From Catenulispora sp. EB89 (GTDB lineage: Bacteria; Actinomycetota; Actinomycetes; Streptomycetales; Catenulisporaceae), in contig NZ_JBGCCU010000011.1 in NCBI RefSeq assembly GCF_041261445.1, forward strand, positions 186,001 to 250,000: a stretch of 64,000 bases of DNA, given 5' to 3'. A program made the translations under genes and the position numbers. Position 1 is the stretch's first letter. Each line of letters opens with the position of its first letter. The notes under the pieces were generated by a model, which was given only the letters and a program-made list of their open reading frames with translations, did no database searches and was not told the origin of the DNA. Below are positions 7,408-14,771 of this stretch, one piece after another.

Positions 7408-8719
7408 GGGTACCAAGACCACTGTCGCATCCGTGTTCAGGCCCCTGTTGAGCGTCGTGTTCGCGGCGACGCCGCCGCCGGTGCGGTTCGAGTTCTGGGA
7501 TGGCAGTTCGTTGGCTCCGCGCGATGGGCGCGTTGTCGGTTCTGTCGTCGTGCGGTCGAAGGACGCGCTGGGTCATCTGGTGTGGGCGCCGGGTGAGCTG
7601 GGGTTGGTGCGGGCTTTCGTGTCCGGGGAGTTGGATTTCACCGGGGACCTGTTCACGGTGTTGCGTTCGCTTCAGCAGTCGACGCCGCATGATGCGGCCC
7701 TGGGTGCGGAGGCCGCGGCCAAGGCGTTGAGTGTGGCGGCGCGGGTGGGTGCTTTGCGTCGGCGGCCGGAGCCGCCGGAGCAGGAGGCGCACCCGCACGG
7801 CCGGCTGCACAGCAAACGCCGTGACTCCGAGGCGATCACCCACCACTACGACGTCGGCAACGAGTTCTACGAGCTGGTGCTCGGGGAGTCGATGACGTAC
7901 TCGTGCGCGCGGTTCGTCTCCCCTTCCGATGACGGCCGGCAGCCTCCGGACGCCTCGATGGCGCTGGTCGACGCCCAGGCCGCCAAGCACGACCTGATCT
8001 GCCGCAAGCTGGGCCTGGACCGGGGCCCGGGCATGCGGCTGCTGGATGTGGGCTGCGGCTGGGGTTCGATGGCGATCCACGCCGCCACGCACTACGACGC
8101 CCGCGTCGTGGGCATCACCATCAGCTCCGCGCAGGCCGATCTGGCGCGCAAGCGGGTCGCGGCGGCCGGGGTCAGCGACCAGGTGGAGATCCGGTTGCAG
8201 GACTACCGCGACCTGGGCGGCGAGCAGTTCGACGCCATCTCCTCCGTCGGCATGTTCGAGCACGTCGGCGGGGAGCGGACCGCGCAGTACTTCGACACGC
8301 TGCGCTCGCTGCTGGGCCCGGGCGGGCGGCTGCTGAACCACGCGATCTCCAGTCCCGGCGGTTCCCGGATCAGTGCCCGCAGCTTCATCGGCCGGTACGT
8401 GTTCCCCGACGGGGAGCTGCTGGACGTCGGCGTCACCGGCGCGGCGATGCAGCAGGCCGGGTTCGAGCTGCGGGATGTGGAGGCGCTGCGGGAGCACTAC
8501 GCGCTGACGCTGCGGGCGTGGGTGGCGAACCTGCAGAGCGACTGGGATCGGGCGGTGGACCTGGTCGGTGTGGGGCGGGCCCGGGTGTGGCTGCTGTACA
8601 TGACGGCCTCGGCGCTGGGTTTCGAGGACGGCGGCATCGGGATCCACCAGGTGCTCGGCGTGGTCCCGGACGACACCGGGGCGGCGCGGATGCCGGCGTC
8701 GCGGCGCGGCTGGATGTGA
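7406..8719 (+). CDS. cyclopropane-fatty-acyl-phospholipid synthase family methyltransferase
   Basis: SAM-dependent methyltransferase of the CFA synthase / mycolic-acid cyclopropane synthase family, which adds a methylene group to double bonds of membrane acyl chains. Residues 1-120 form the CFA N-terminal domain. The catalytic domain begins with the signature ITHHYDVGNEFYELVLG, followed by MTYSCARF and the SAM loop LLDVGCGWGSMAIH. EHVGG (catalytic Glu) and LLNHAIS follow. The 437-residue length fits. ATG at 7406 (MGTKTTV) is chosen because the palindrome and -10-like element lie directly upstream; ATG 7391 is an alternative. Gene order gives no pathway, but membrane lipid modification under control of a small-molecule-responsive repressor is plausible. 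Confidence 0.88.
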   Translation: MGTKTTVASVFRPLLSVVFAATPPPVRFEFWDGSSLAPRDGRVVGSVVVRSKDALGHLVWAPGELGLVRAFVSGELDFTGDLFTVLRSLQQSTPHDAALGAEAAAKALSVAARVGALRRRPEPPEQEAHPHGRLHSKRRDSEAITHHYDVGNEFYELVLGESMTYSCARFVSPSDDGRQPPDASMALVDAQAAKHDLICRKLGLDRGPGMRLLDVGCGWGSMAIHAATHYDARVVGITISSAQADLARKRVAAAGVSDQVEIRLQDYRDLGGEQFDAISSVGMFEHVGGERTAQYFDTLRSLLGPGGRLLNHAISSPGGSRISARSFIGRYVFPDGELLDVGVTGAAMQQAGFELRDVEALREHYALTLRAWVANLQSDWDRAVDLVGVGRARVWLLYMTASALGFEDGGIGIHQVLGVVPDDTGAARMPASRRGWM

Positions 8720-8757
8720 GCGGACGCCGCTGGCGGGTACCGGTGGGCACCGGTGGC

Positions 8758-8763
8758 TACAGT
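8758..8763 (+). promoter_or_regulatory. -10 box of a near-leaderless promoter
   Basis: TACAGT lies 8 bases before the ATG at 8772, and no ribosome-binding site is present in the gap. This suggests transcription starting at or just before the start codon. Confidence 0.35.
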
Positions 8764-8771
8764 GGCGTGCC

Positions 8772-9305
8772 ATGACGGAACCGACGGACACTGCGGCTAC
8801 TGCGGACACGGATCTGGCGGGCATCGCCACAGGGATCATCGACGCGAACGTGTACGTGACCATCGCCTGCGTCGACGAACACGGCTCCCCGTGGGCGAGC
8901 CCGGTGTTCTACGCCACCGCCGACGCCGTCGACTTCTACTGGATGTCCTCGCCGCTCACCCGCCATTCGCGGGCGTTGGCCGTCCGGCCGGAGGTCAGCC
9001 TGCTGATCTTCGACTCGACGGCCGCGCCGCTGACCGGCGACGCCCTGGTCATGACCGCCGACGCGGCGCAGATCGCCGACGGCGACGAGGCCGCGCTGGC
9101 GCGCGCCTTGGCGGTCTTCCCCGGGCCTGCTGGGCGTGGCGGCCGGCCGGTGCGGGTGGAGCAGGTCAGCGGGGATTCGCCGTACCGGATGTATCGGGCC
9201 AGGGCGCGGGAGTGGTTCGTGCAGTGCCCGTGGGGCGACGGCGGGTGTGCGGCGCACGGGTTGACGTACGACCACCGGATCGCCGTGGACCTGGCCGCGT
9301 CGTGA
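8772..9305 (+). CDS. pyridoxamine 5'-phosphate oxidase-like flavin-binding protein
   Basis: A 177-residue protein of the FMN-binding split-barrel (PNPOx-like) superfamily. The N-terminal core has the expected pattern of strands: VYVTIACVDEHGSPWASPVF, then FYWMSSPLTRHSRALAVRPE, in which SPLTRHSR is the usual flavin-phosphate contact region, then VSLLIFDSTA. The C-terminal WFVQCPWGDGGC is less typical. Actinobacterial homologues include F420- and FMN-dependent reductases and inactive relatives; nothing here decides which. It is probably expressed from its own promoter and ends in the terminator region shared with the convergent pirin gene. Confidence 0.75.
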   Translation: MTEPTDTAATADTDLAGIATGIIDANVYVTIACVDEHGSPWASPVFYATADAVDFYWMSSPLTRHSRALAVRPEVSLLIFDSTAAPLTGDALVMTADAAQIADGDEAALARALAVFPGPAGRGGRPVRVEQVSGDSPYRMYRARAREWFVQCPWGDGGCAAHGLTYDHRIAVDLAAS

Positions 9306-9320
9306 CGCCGTGATCGCAAC

Positions 9321-9365
9321 GCCGCGGACCATGGTGCCGTGGACCGTAGCGCCGTGGACCGTAGC
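9321..9365. repeat. three 15-bp tandem repeats
   Basis: The unit GCCGTGGACCGTAGC occurs at 9336-9350 and 9351-9365, with a degenerate copy (GCCGCGGACCATGGT) at 9321-9335 and a partial fourth from 9366. It lies between the stop codon of the flavin-binding protein and the large hairpin at 9376-9418. Confidence 0.8.
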
Positions 9366-9375
9366 GCCGTGCGGA

Positions 9376-9418
9376 AACGTTTGAGGGAGCCCGCGCCCGC
9401 GTGGCTCCCTCAAACGTT
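9376..9418. terminator. 16-bp perfect hairpin between convergent genes
   Basis: AACGTTTGAGGGAGCC (9376-9391) and its exact reverse complement (9403-9418) flank an 11-base loop. With no T-run, it is of the T-less actinobacterial type and should act on both the flavin-binding gene and the pirin gene. Confidence 0.8.
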
Positions 9419-9434
9419 CGTGCCCGGATCCTGC

Positions 9435-10478
9435 TTACTCGGCCGGCGGCGTGTCGCCGGGCTGGATGTGCGGGATCGGGTCGGTCGGCTCCACACCCAT
9501 CTTGCCGGAGCGGAAGTCCAGCAGCGCCTGCCGGATCTCGTCCTCGGTGTTCATCACGAACGGGCCGTAGTGCACGACCGGCTCGCGGATCGGCTCGCCG
9601 CCCAGGGCGATCACGTCCATGGTCGGGTGGCGGGAGTCCTGCTGGGAGTCGGCGGCGATGACGACGGAGTCGCCGGGGCCGAACACGGCGGCCTGCGCGG
9701 AGTGCACGGGGCGGTTCTCGGCGCCGACGGTGCCGCGGCCGTTGAGGACGTACACCAGGGCGTTGAAGTCCTTGCGCCACGGCAGCTCCACGCGCGCGCC
9801 GGGGGTGATGGACAGGTGCGCCAGGGTGATCGGGGTGTGGGTGACGCCGGGGCCTTCGACGCCCTCGATGCCGCCGGCGATGACCCGGACCAGCGCGCCG
9901 CCGTCCGGGGAGGAGGCCAGGCCGACCTGGCCGCTGCGGATGTCCTGGTAGCGCGGCGGGGACCACTTCTTGGCCGCGGGCAGGTTCACCCACAGCTGGA
10001 TGCCGTGGAACCAGCCGCCGGACTGCACCAGCTTCTCCGGCGGGGTCTCGATGTGCAGCAGGCCCGAGCCCGCGGTCATCCACTGGGTGTCGCCGTCGGT
10101 GATGACGCCGCCGCCGCCGTGGCTGTCCTGGTGGATGAACGTGCCGTCGATGATGTAGGTGACGGTCTCGAAGCCGCGGTGCGGATGCCACGGCGTGCCC
10201 TTCGGCTCCCCGGCGGCGTACTCCACCTCGCCCATCTGATCCATCATGATGAACGGGTCCAGGTACTCGGTGCGGATGCCGGCGAACGCCCGGTTCACCG
10301 GGAAGCCCTCGCCCTCGAAGCCGCTGGGGGCGGTGGCCACCGCCAGCACGGGACGGGGCACGGCGTCGATCGCGGGGGCGGCGATGCGGGGCAGCGCCAG
10401 CGGGTTCTCTACGGTCACAGCAGGCACGGCAGCCTCCAGGTGTTCGGTCGGGGCGGAGTCGCGGTCACTGGTCTCCAA
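9435..10478 (-). CDS. pirin family protein (cupin)
   Basis: Bicupin of the pirin family, 347 residues, some members of which are quercetin 2,3-dioxygenases and others redox-responsive regulators. The metal-binding cupin 1 signature is WHPHRGFETVTYIIDG, with His-x-His and a later His/Glu (SGLLHIETP). The second cupin contains LPWRKDFNALVYVLNGRGTV. The N-terminal 40 residues are longer than usual and Ala/Pro/Val-rich. The gene is monocistronic, ending at the shared terminator, with an unusually A+T-rich promoter carrying a direct repeat (10482-10495). Pirins next to such sequences are often stress-inducible. Confidence 0.9.
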   Translation of the reverse strand: METSDRDSAPTEHLEAAVPAVTVENPLALPRIAAPAIDAVPRPVLAVATAPSGFEGEGFPVNRAFAGIRTEYLDPFIMMDQMGEVEYAAGEPKGTPWHPHRGFETVTYIIDGTFIHQDSHGGGGVITDGDTQWMTAGSGLLHIETPPEKLVQSGGWFHGIQLWVNLPAAKKWSPPRYQDIRSGQVGLASSPDGGALVRVIAGGIEGVEGPGVTHTPITLAHLSITPGARVELPWRKDFNALVYVLNGRGTVGAENRPVHSAQAAVFGPGDSVVIAADSQQDSRHPTMDVIALGGEPIREPVVHYGPFVMNTEDEIRQALLDFRSGKMGVEPTDPIPHIQPGDTPPAE

Positions 10479-10481
10479 CGT

Positions 10482-10495
10482 AGTTGAAAGTTAAA
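10482..10495 (-). promoter_or_regulatory. A+T-rich promoter/operator of the pirin gene
   Basis: Directly upstream of the pirin start lies AGTTGAA-AGTTAAA, two abutting 7-bp direct repeats, within the only A+T-rich patch of the neighbourhood. It could be a repressor site or part of the promoter. The rest of 10500-10726 shows no gene and no clear signal. Confidence 0.35.
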
Positions 10496-10726
10496 TATTC
10501 CAGCCACGGGGAGCGTGCGCCCTACCTGCGAAAGCCTAGTCCGGAGGGGGCGGATCGCATGTCGCTCGGGGGGCGGGGCGGAGAAGCCGGGCGCGAGAGC
10601 CAGACAAAGCGGAAACGTTGAAAAACAGGAATTCAGGACAGGAAATTGTCCATGTGAGCCCCCAGCCCCTTGGCTGAGGCCTCCCGCACCAGGTGAGTCG
10701 GGCGCCGGCCGCGAGGCGCGTGTGCG

Positions 10727-11482
10727 CTACCGGTCCGGCGCTCCGCTGCCGTGCACGGCCTGGATCGTGGCCTGGATCCCGGCCAGGATCAGATCCACGC
10801 CGGCGGCGAACTGCTCGCGGTCGTCGTGCTCGCGCAGCTGCGTCCTGGCCCGGTGCATCGACGGGTATCTGGCCGGATCCAGCTGGGCCCAGCGCTGCGC
10901 CACCGAGGCCAGGAACTGCTCGCGGTCCATGTTGCTGGCCGCCAGCGCCCGGGCGTTCGCCGCGTTCTGGCCCGCGACGCCCCAGATGTAGTTCATCAGC
11001 GCGCCCGCGCAGTCCGACAGCTTGTCCTCGGGCACGCCGAGCGCCTGCAGCTGCGTGCTGACGCACTCGTAGACGTCCAGCAGCGCCGGGCGCCACGGCT
11101 CGCGCGTGAGCTGCGCGCCGACCCAGGGATGGGCCTGGACCGCGTCGAACAGGCCGAGGGCGAGCGCGCGCAGGGTGTCCTGCGGCCCGGCGGCGGCGGC
11201 GGGGGTCGGGGCCGCGGCTGGGTCCAGGGCCGGGGCGGACACGGCGGCCACGACCGCGGCGATGACGTCGTCGGTGGCGGCGGCCAGCAGATCGTCCCGG
11301 TCGGCGACGTGGTGGTAGATCGCGCCGTACCCGGTGGACAGCCGCAGCGTCAGCGCGCGCAGCGTGAGTGCGTCCTCGCCGTCGGCGTCCAGGATCTCCG
11401 TCGCCGCCTGCACGATCACATCCCTGGTCAGCGCATCGGTACGGCGCGGGGCACGGCGGGTCCTGGTCGGCATGACCGCCAT
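10727..11482 (-). CDS. TetR family repressor
   Basis: A 251-residue TetR-type repressor. The N-terminal helix-turn-helix is clear: DALTRDVIVQAATEILDADG, then LTLRALTLRLSTGYGAIYHH, followed by the linker helix VADRDDLLAAATDDV. The C-terminal ligand-binding domain (residues 95-250) has the layout of TetR C-terminal-like families, with an Ala/Pro-rich insertion near residues 85-102. ATG at 11482 has AAAGGTGG just upstream; ATG at 11473 is an alternative, and longer frames would run through the operator. It is divergent from the FAD monooxygenase with two near-identical palindromes between them, so it most likely represses both itself and the oxygenase. Confidence 0.88.
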   Translation of the reverse strand: MAVMPTRTRRAPRRTDALTRDVIVQAATEILDADGEDALTLRALTLRLSTGYGAIYHHVADRDDLLAAATDDVIAAVVAAVSAPALDPAAAPTPAAAAGPQDTLRALALGLFDAVQAHPWVGAQLTREPWRPALLDVYECVSTQLQALGVPEDKLSDCAGALMNYIWGVAGQNAANARALAASNMDREQFLASVAQRWAQLDPARYPSMHRARTQLREHDDREQFAAGVDLILAGIQATIQAVHGSGAPDR

Positions 11483-11491
11483 TCTGCCACC

Positions 11492-11510
11492 TTTGGATCG
11501 CCGCTCCAAA
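11492..11510. promoter_or_regulatory. TetR operator 1
   Basis: TTTGGATCGCCGCTCCAAA is a 19-bp near-perfect palindrome with 6-bp arms TTTGGA/TCCAAA; inner CG/CG pairs extend the symmetry. It sits just upstream of the TetR start codon. The same arms with the same 7-bp spacing recur at 11537-11555. Confidence 0.75.
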
Positions 11511-11536
11511 CCTGTGCTAGCGTCGTGAACGTCTTC

Positions 11537-11555
11537 TTTGGAGCGCCAATCCAAA
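11537..11555. promoter_or_regulatory. TetR operator 2 with adjoining half-site
   Basis: TTTGGAGCGCCAATCCAAA repeats the arms and spacing of operator 1; an additional half-site GCGCTCCAAA follows at 11558-11567. It lies between the putative promoter of the FAD monooxygenase and its start at 11587, which has GGAGGGAAACCC as ribosome-binding site. Occupancy would block transcription of the oxygenase. Confidence 0.75.
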
Positions 11556-11586
11556 CAGCGCTCCAAACGCCTTCGGAGGGAAACCC

Positions 11587-12741
11587 ATGACCCCCGTCAC
11601 CATCATCGGAGCCGGACTAGGCGGCCTCCTGCTCGCCCGCGTCCTCCACACCCACGGCATACCCGCCACCATCCACGAAGCCGACCCCACCCCCACCACA
11701 CGCACCCAAGGCGGCCTCCTCGACATCCACCCCTGGAACGGCCAACCGGCGCTCGCCGCAGCCGGCCTGATCGAGGAGTTCCAGCGTCTCGTCCTCCCCG
11801 GCCGCGAGACCTACCGCGTCCTGGACCACCACGGCACCGTCCTGCTCGACCTCCCCGACCGCGGCACCGGCGAACGCCCCGAAGTCTCCCGCGCCGAACT
11901 GCGCCAGACACTCCTGCAATCACTGCCCGACCACACCGTCCACTGGGGACACAAAGCCGCCGCCGCCCGAACCCTGCCCGACGGACGCCACGAAGTACGG
12001 TTCACCGACGGCACCACCATCACCACCAGCCTGCTCATCGGCGCCGACGGAGCATGGTCACGCATCCGACCCCTGCTGTCCCCGGCCACCCCGCACTACG
12101 TCGGCTACACCTCGATCGAGTACTTCCTCCACGACGCCGACCACCGCCACCCCGCCACCGCCCAAGCCGTCGGCACCGGATCGATGTTCGCCCTCGCACC
12201 CGGCCAGGGACTGCTCGCGCACCGCGAACGCGCCGGCACCCTGCACGCGTACGTGCAGCTCAAAGTGCCCCAGGACTGGATGGCAGACAGCGACGCCGAC
12301 ACCGCCGATACCGCCGACCTTGCCGACCCGGCAGGTCCCGAAGCGATCACGGCGCGCGTCGCCGCCGCGTTCGACGGCTGGGCCCCGCAGCTCACCGCCC
12401 TGATCACCGACGCCGACACCCCGCCGGTCGTCCGACGCCTGCACGCCCTGCCCGCCGACCACCGCTGGACACGCGTCCCCGGCGTCACCCTCATCGGCGA
12501 CGCCGCGCACCTGGCAGCCCCCAACGGCGAAGGCGCCAACACCGCCATGCAGGACGCCGCCGACCTCGGCCAGGCCATCGCCGAGCACCCCGACGACGTG
12601 GAAGCCGCGCTGGCCCAGTACGAACACGCCATGTTCGAACGCGCCGCCGCGCACGCCGCCGACGAAGACACCTACGAACTCATGCTCGGCGACGCCGCAC
12701 CCCACAGCTGGATCGCGATGATGACCGGCGCCGAGGGATGA
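11587..12741 (+). CDS. FAD-dependent monooxygenase, TetX-like
   Basis: Class A flavoprotein monooxygenase of 384 residues that would use NAD(P)H, FAD and O2 to hydroxylate an aromatic or polyketide substrate. It has the Rossmann loop IIGAGLGGLLLARVL at residues 6-20, the NADPH-associated DG motif in LLIGADGAWSRIRP, and the FAD-ribityl GD motif in LIGDAAHLAAPNGEGANT. The block GGLLDIHPWNGQPAL is characteristic of TetX-type tetracycline-inactivating enzymes and close relatives. Family membership does not establish tetracycline as substrate. Control by the divergent TetR repressor suggests induction by the substrate itself, as in detoxification systems. ATG at 11587 has a strong GGAGGG. Confidence 0.88.
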   Translation: MTPVTIIGAGLGGLLLARVLHTHGIPATIHEADPTPTTRTQGGLLDIHPWNGQPALAAAGLIEEFQRLVLPGRETYRVLDHHGTVLLDLPDRGTGERPEVSRAELRQTLLQSLPDHTVHWGHKAAAARTLPDGRHEVRFTDGTTITTSLLIGADGAWSRIRPLLSPATPHYVGYTSIEYFLHDADHRHPATAQAVGTGSMFALAPGQGLLAHRERAGTLHAYVQLKVPQDWMADSDADTADTADLADPAGPEAITARVAAAFDGWAPQLTALITDADTPPVVRRLHALPADHRWTRVPGVTLIGDAAHLAAPNGEGANTAMQDAADLGQAIAEHPDDVEAALAQYEHAMFERAAAHAADEDTYELMLGDAAPHSWIAMMTGAEG

Positions 12742-12821
12742 CCAGGAATAGCCACGGATGACCTGTGCCACGTGTGGCCGAGGCCGGCCGGGCGCGTGAG
12801 CGTACGCTGCGGGAAAGTCGG

Positions 12822-12851
12822 GTGCATCAATGCACTGCCAGCCCCTAGCAT
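12822..12851 (+). promoter_or_regulatory. palindrome and -10 box upstream of the kinase pair
   Basis: GTGCAT-CA-ATGCAC (12822-12835) is a perfect inverted repeat lying where the -35 region would be. TAGCAT at 12846-12851 is a good -10 box and ends 6 bases before the GTG at 12858. The mRNA therefore probably starts at the start codon (leaderless), and a repressor on the palindrome would block the promoter. Confidence 0.5.
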
Positions 12852-12857
12852 GCGCAG

Positions 12858-13787
12858 GTGGATCTTTCCCAGCTGGGCGTGCCGACCGGCCCGATGACCC
12901 GCATCCACGGCGGGTTCGCCAACCGCATGTACCGCCTCGACACCGACCAGGGGTCGTTCGCGGTGAAGGAACTGAACCTCGTCGACCGCCGCTGGACGTA
13001 CCACGTCGAGGACGTGTTCCGGTTCGAGCAGGCAGCCTTCGACGCCGGGATCCCCATGCCGGAGCCGATCGCGGCCAGCCACGACACGCTCGTTCACCGC
13101 TGGGTCGAAGGGGAAACCGTCCCGGAAGAACCGGTGTCGGCGGAGTTCGCCTTCGAGATCGGGGAGATCCTGGCACGCCTCCACACGCTCGACGTCGCAT
13201 GGCCGCAGGGGCCGACCGAGGAACGGGAACCGACGTCCCACGACTGGGCCGAACTCGCCGCGCAGGCAATCGCGACCAGGCAGCCGTGGGCCGACGAACT
13301 CACGTCCCGCGTCGAGACGTTCCTGGCGATCGCCGACTTCGTCGAGACCTGCGAACGACCCGGTCCCGTCGTACTCACCCACAGGGACATCCAGCCATGG
13401 AACCTGCTCGCGCGGCACGGGCGGCCGGTGGTACTCGACTGGGAACTGGCCGGGATGCTCGACCTGTCCGGCGAGCTCGGCTCGACCGCACTGAGCCTGG
13501 CGAAAGGGCCCGGCTTCGACGCGATCAAGCCCGCTGTCTTCCGCGCGCTCCTCGACGGCTACGTCACGGGCGGCGGAACGCTGCCGCCGGCCGGTCCGAG
13601 CTGGTTCGCGTACATGATCGGCGGCTGGCTGGGACACACGCGGTGGAACATCCTGCGATGCCTCGCCGACGTCGAGGCCCGCACCGGCCCTGACCTCGCG
13701 CTGTCGCAGGAGTCTGCGCGCAACGGCGTGCGCGGCCTGCCCGACCTGTTCGGGCGGCTTGCGCAGCTTGAGGCACTGCTCCTGTGA
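12858..13787 (+). CDS. APH/choline-kinase-fold phosphotransferase
   Basis: Aminoglycoside-phosphotransferase-fold kinase, 309 residues. The N-lobe has FAVKELNL with the ATP-binding Lys. The catalytic loop is VVLTHRDIQPWNLLA (His-x-Asp-x4-Asn, with the D and N that position metal and substrate), and the metal-binding Asp is in PVVLDWELAG. Such enzymes phosphorylate hydroxyls of antibiotics, sugars, homoserine or amino alcohols; the substrate cannot be predicted. GTG at 12858 lacks a ribosome-binding site and appears leaderless. The stop codon is separated by only 11 bases from the start of a second, diverged kinase of the same fold, so the two form an operon. Confidence 0.82.
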   Translation: MDLSQLGVPTGPMTRIHGGFANRMYRLDTDQGSFAVKELNLVDRRWTYHVEDVFRFEQAAFDAGIPMPEPIAASHDTLVHRWVEGETVPEEPVSAEFAFEIGEILARLHTLDVAWPQGPTEEREPTSHDWAELAAQAIATRQPWADELTSRVETFLAIADFVETCERPGPVVLTHRDIQPWNLLARHGRPVVLDWELAGMLDLSGELGSTALSLAKGPGFDAIKPAVFRALLDGYVTGGGTLPPAGPSWFAYMIGGWLGHTRWNILRCLADVEARTGPDLALSQESARNGVRGLPDLFGRLAQLEALLL

Positions 13788-13798
13788 GAGGTGATGAG

Positions 13799-14734
13799 GT
13801 GACGGGCATTCGACCGTTGACGCTGGCCTGGGTACAGCAGCATCTGCCGGACGGCGAACGGATCGTCGGATCCGACGTGCTGCACGGCGGCATCACCGCG
13901 CAGATGCGGAAGCTGACCATCGGCGCACGGGACGGGAGCACTCGTGAGCTGGTGCTGCGCTCGTACGTCGACCCGTTCTACGTCGAACACGCCGAGGACT
14001 CGCTGACCAGGGAGGCCAACGCTCTGACGGCGCTCGCCGCCAGCGGCGTGACAGCTCCCGGCCTGGTCGCCGTTGATCCGACCGCTGCGCACTGCGAGTA
14101 TCCCTCGCTCCTGATGACCCATCTGTCGGGCCGGACGGTCCTCGACGATGACGGGGTGGAGGCGCGCGTGCCTCTGCTGGCGCGGCAGTTGGTGGCGATC
14201 CACGCGGTGCGGCCCGCCGAGCGGCCCCGGGCGTACGTGGCGCTGACGACCGCCGACACGGTCGTGACCCCGAAGGGTGCCGACGCGGCAGCATGGGCTG
14301 CGGCCATCGACGTGATCCGTGAGCCCGCGCCGGCTTATGAGGGGCGATTCCTGCACCGGGACTTCCAACCGGGCAACGTACTGTTCGACGTGGCGGCGGG
14401 CGCTGCCCGCATCACCGGCGTCGTCGACTGGGCCGGAACCTCCTGGGGCCCGGCAGACCTCGACGTCGCGCACTGCGCGGCCAACCTCGCGCTGCTGCAC
14501 GGCCCCGACTGGGGCCTGCGATTCGCCGAAGCGTATGAGCAGGCTGGCGGGGCGCTCGCTGCGAGCAGGAGCGAACGGCTGTACTGGCTGGTACGGGACG
14601 CGCTGGCGCTTTCCGAAGAAGTGAGCGCGGTGTCGCAACCGTGGCGTGAGGCCGGCAGGACGGACCTGAGCCCACGAGCCGTCGAGGAGCGACTGAACAC
14701 CTACGTCATCGCCCTGATCGACACATTGGGCTGA
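13799..14734 (+). CDS. second APH-fold phosphotransferase of the pair
   Basis: A 311-residue kinase-like protein of the APH superfamily, only distantly similar to the preceding one. The catalytic loop is RFLHRDFQPGNVLFD and the metal-binding Asp is in ITGVVDWAGTSWGP; the GPADLDVAHCAANL segment is typical of APH-family proteins acting on small hydroxylated substrates. The N-lobe LVLRSYVDPF carries no clear ATP-binding Lys at the usual place, although Arg may substitute. GTG at 13799 is preceded by GAGGTGATGAG; a GTG at 13784 overlapping the previous TGA is possible. Two adjacent APH-fold kinases suggest sequential or redundant resistance or metabolite-phosphorylation functions. Confidence 0.8.
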   Translation: MTGIRPLTLAWVQQHLPDGERIVGSDVLHGGITAQMRKLTIGARDGSTRELVLRSYVDPFYVEHAEDSLTREANALTALAASGVTAPGLVAVDPTAAHCEYPSLLMTHLSGRTVLDDDGVEARVPLLARQLVAIHAVRPAERPRAYVALTTADTVVTPKGADAAAWAAAIDVIREPAPAYEGRFLHRDFQPGNVLFDVAAGAARITGVVDWAGTSWGPADLDVAHCAANLALLHGPDWGLRFAEAYEQAGGALAASRSERLYWLVRDALALSEEVSAVSQPWREAGRTDLSPRAVEERLNTYVIALIDTLG

Positions 14735-14771
14735 CACAATCGGCATTCTACGGCCTCTTCCAGAGGCAGAT

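Noticed and set aside
11587-12741. Calling the FAD monooxygenase a tetracycline-resistance gene
   Set aside because: Shares the TetX-like signature, but the family has many substrates, so only the family is stated.
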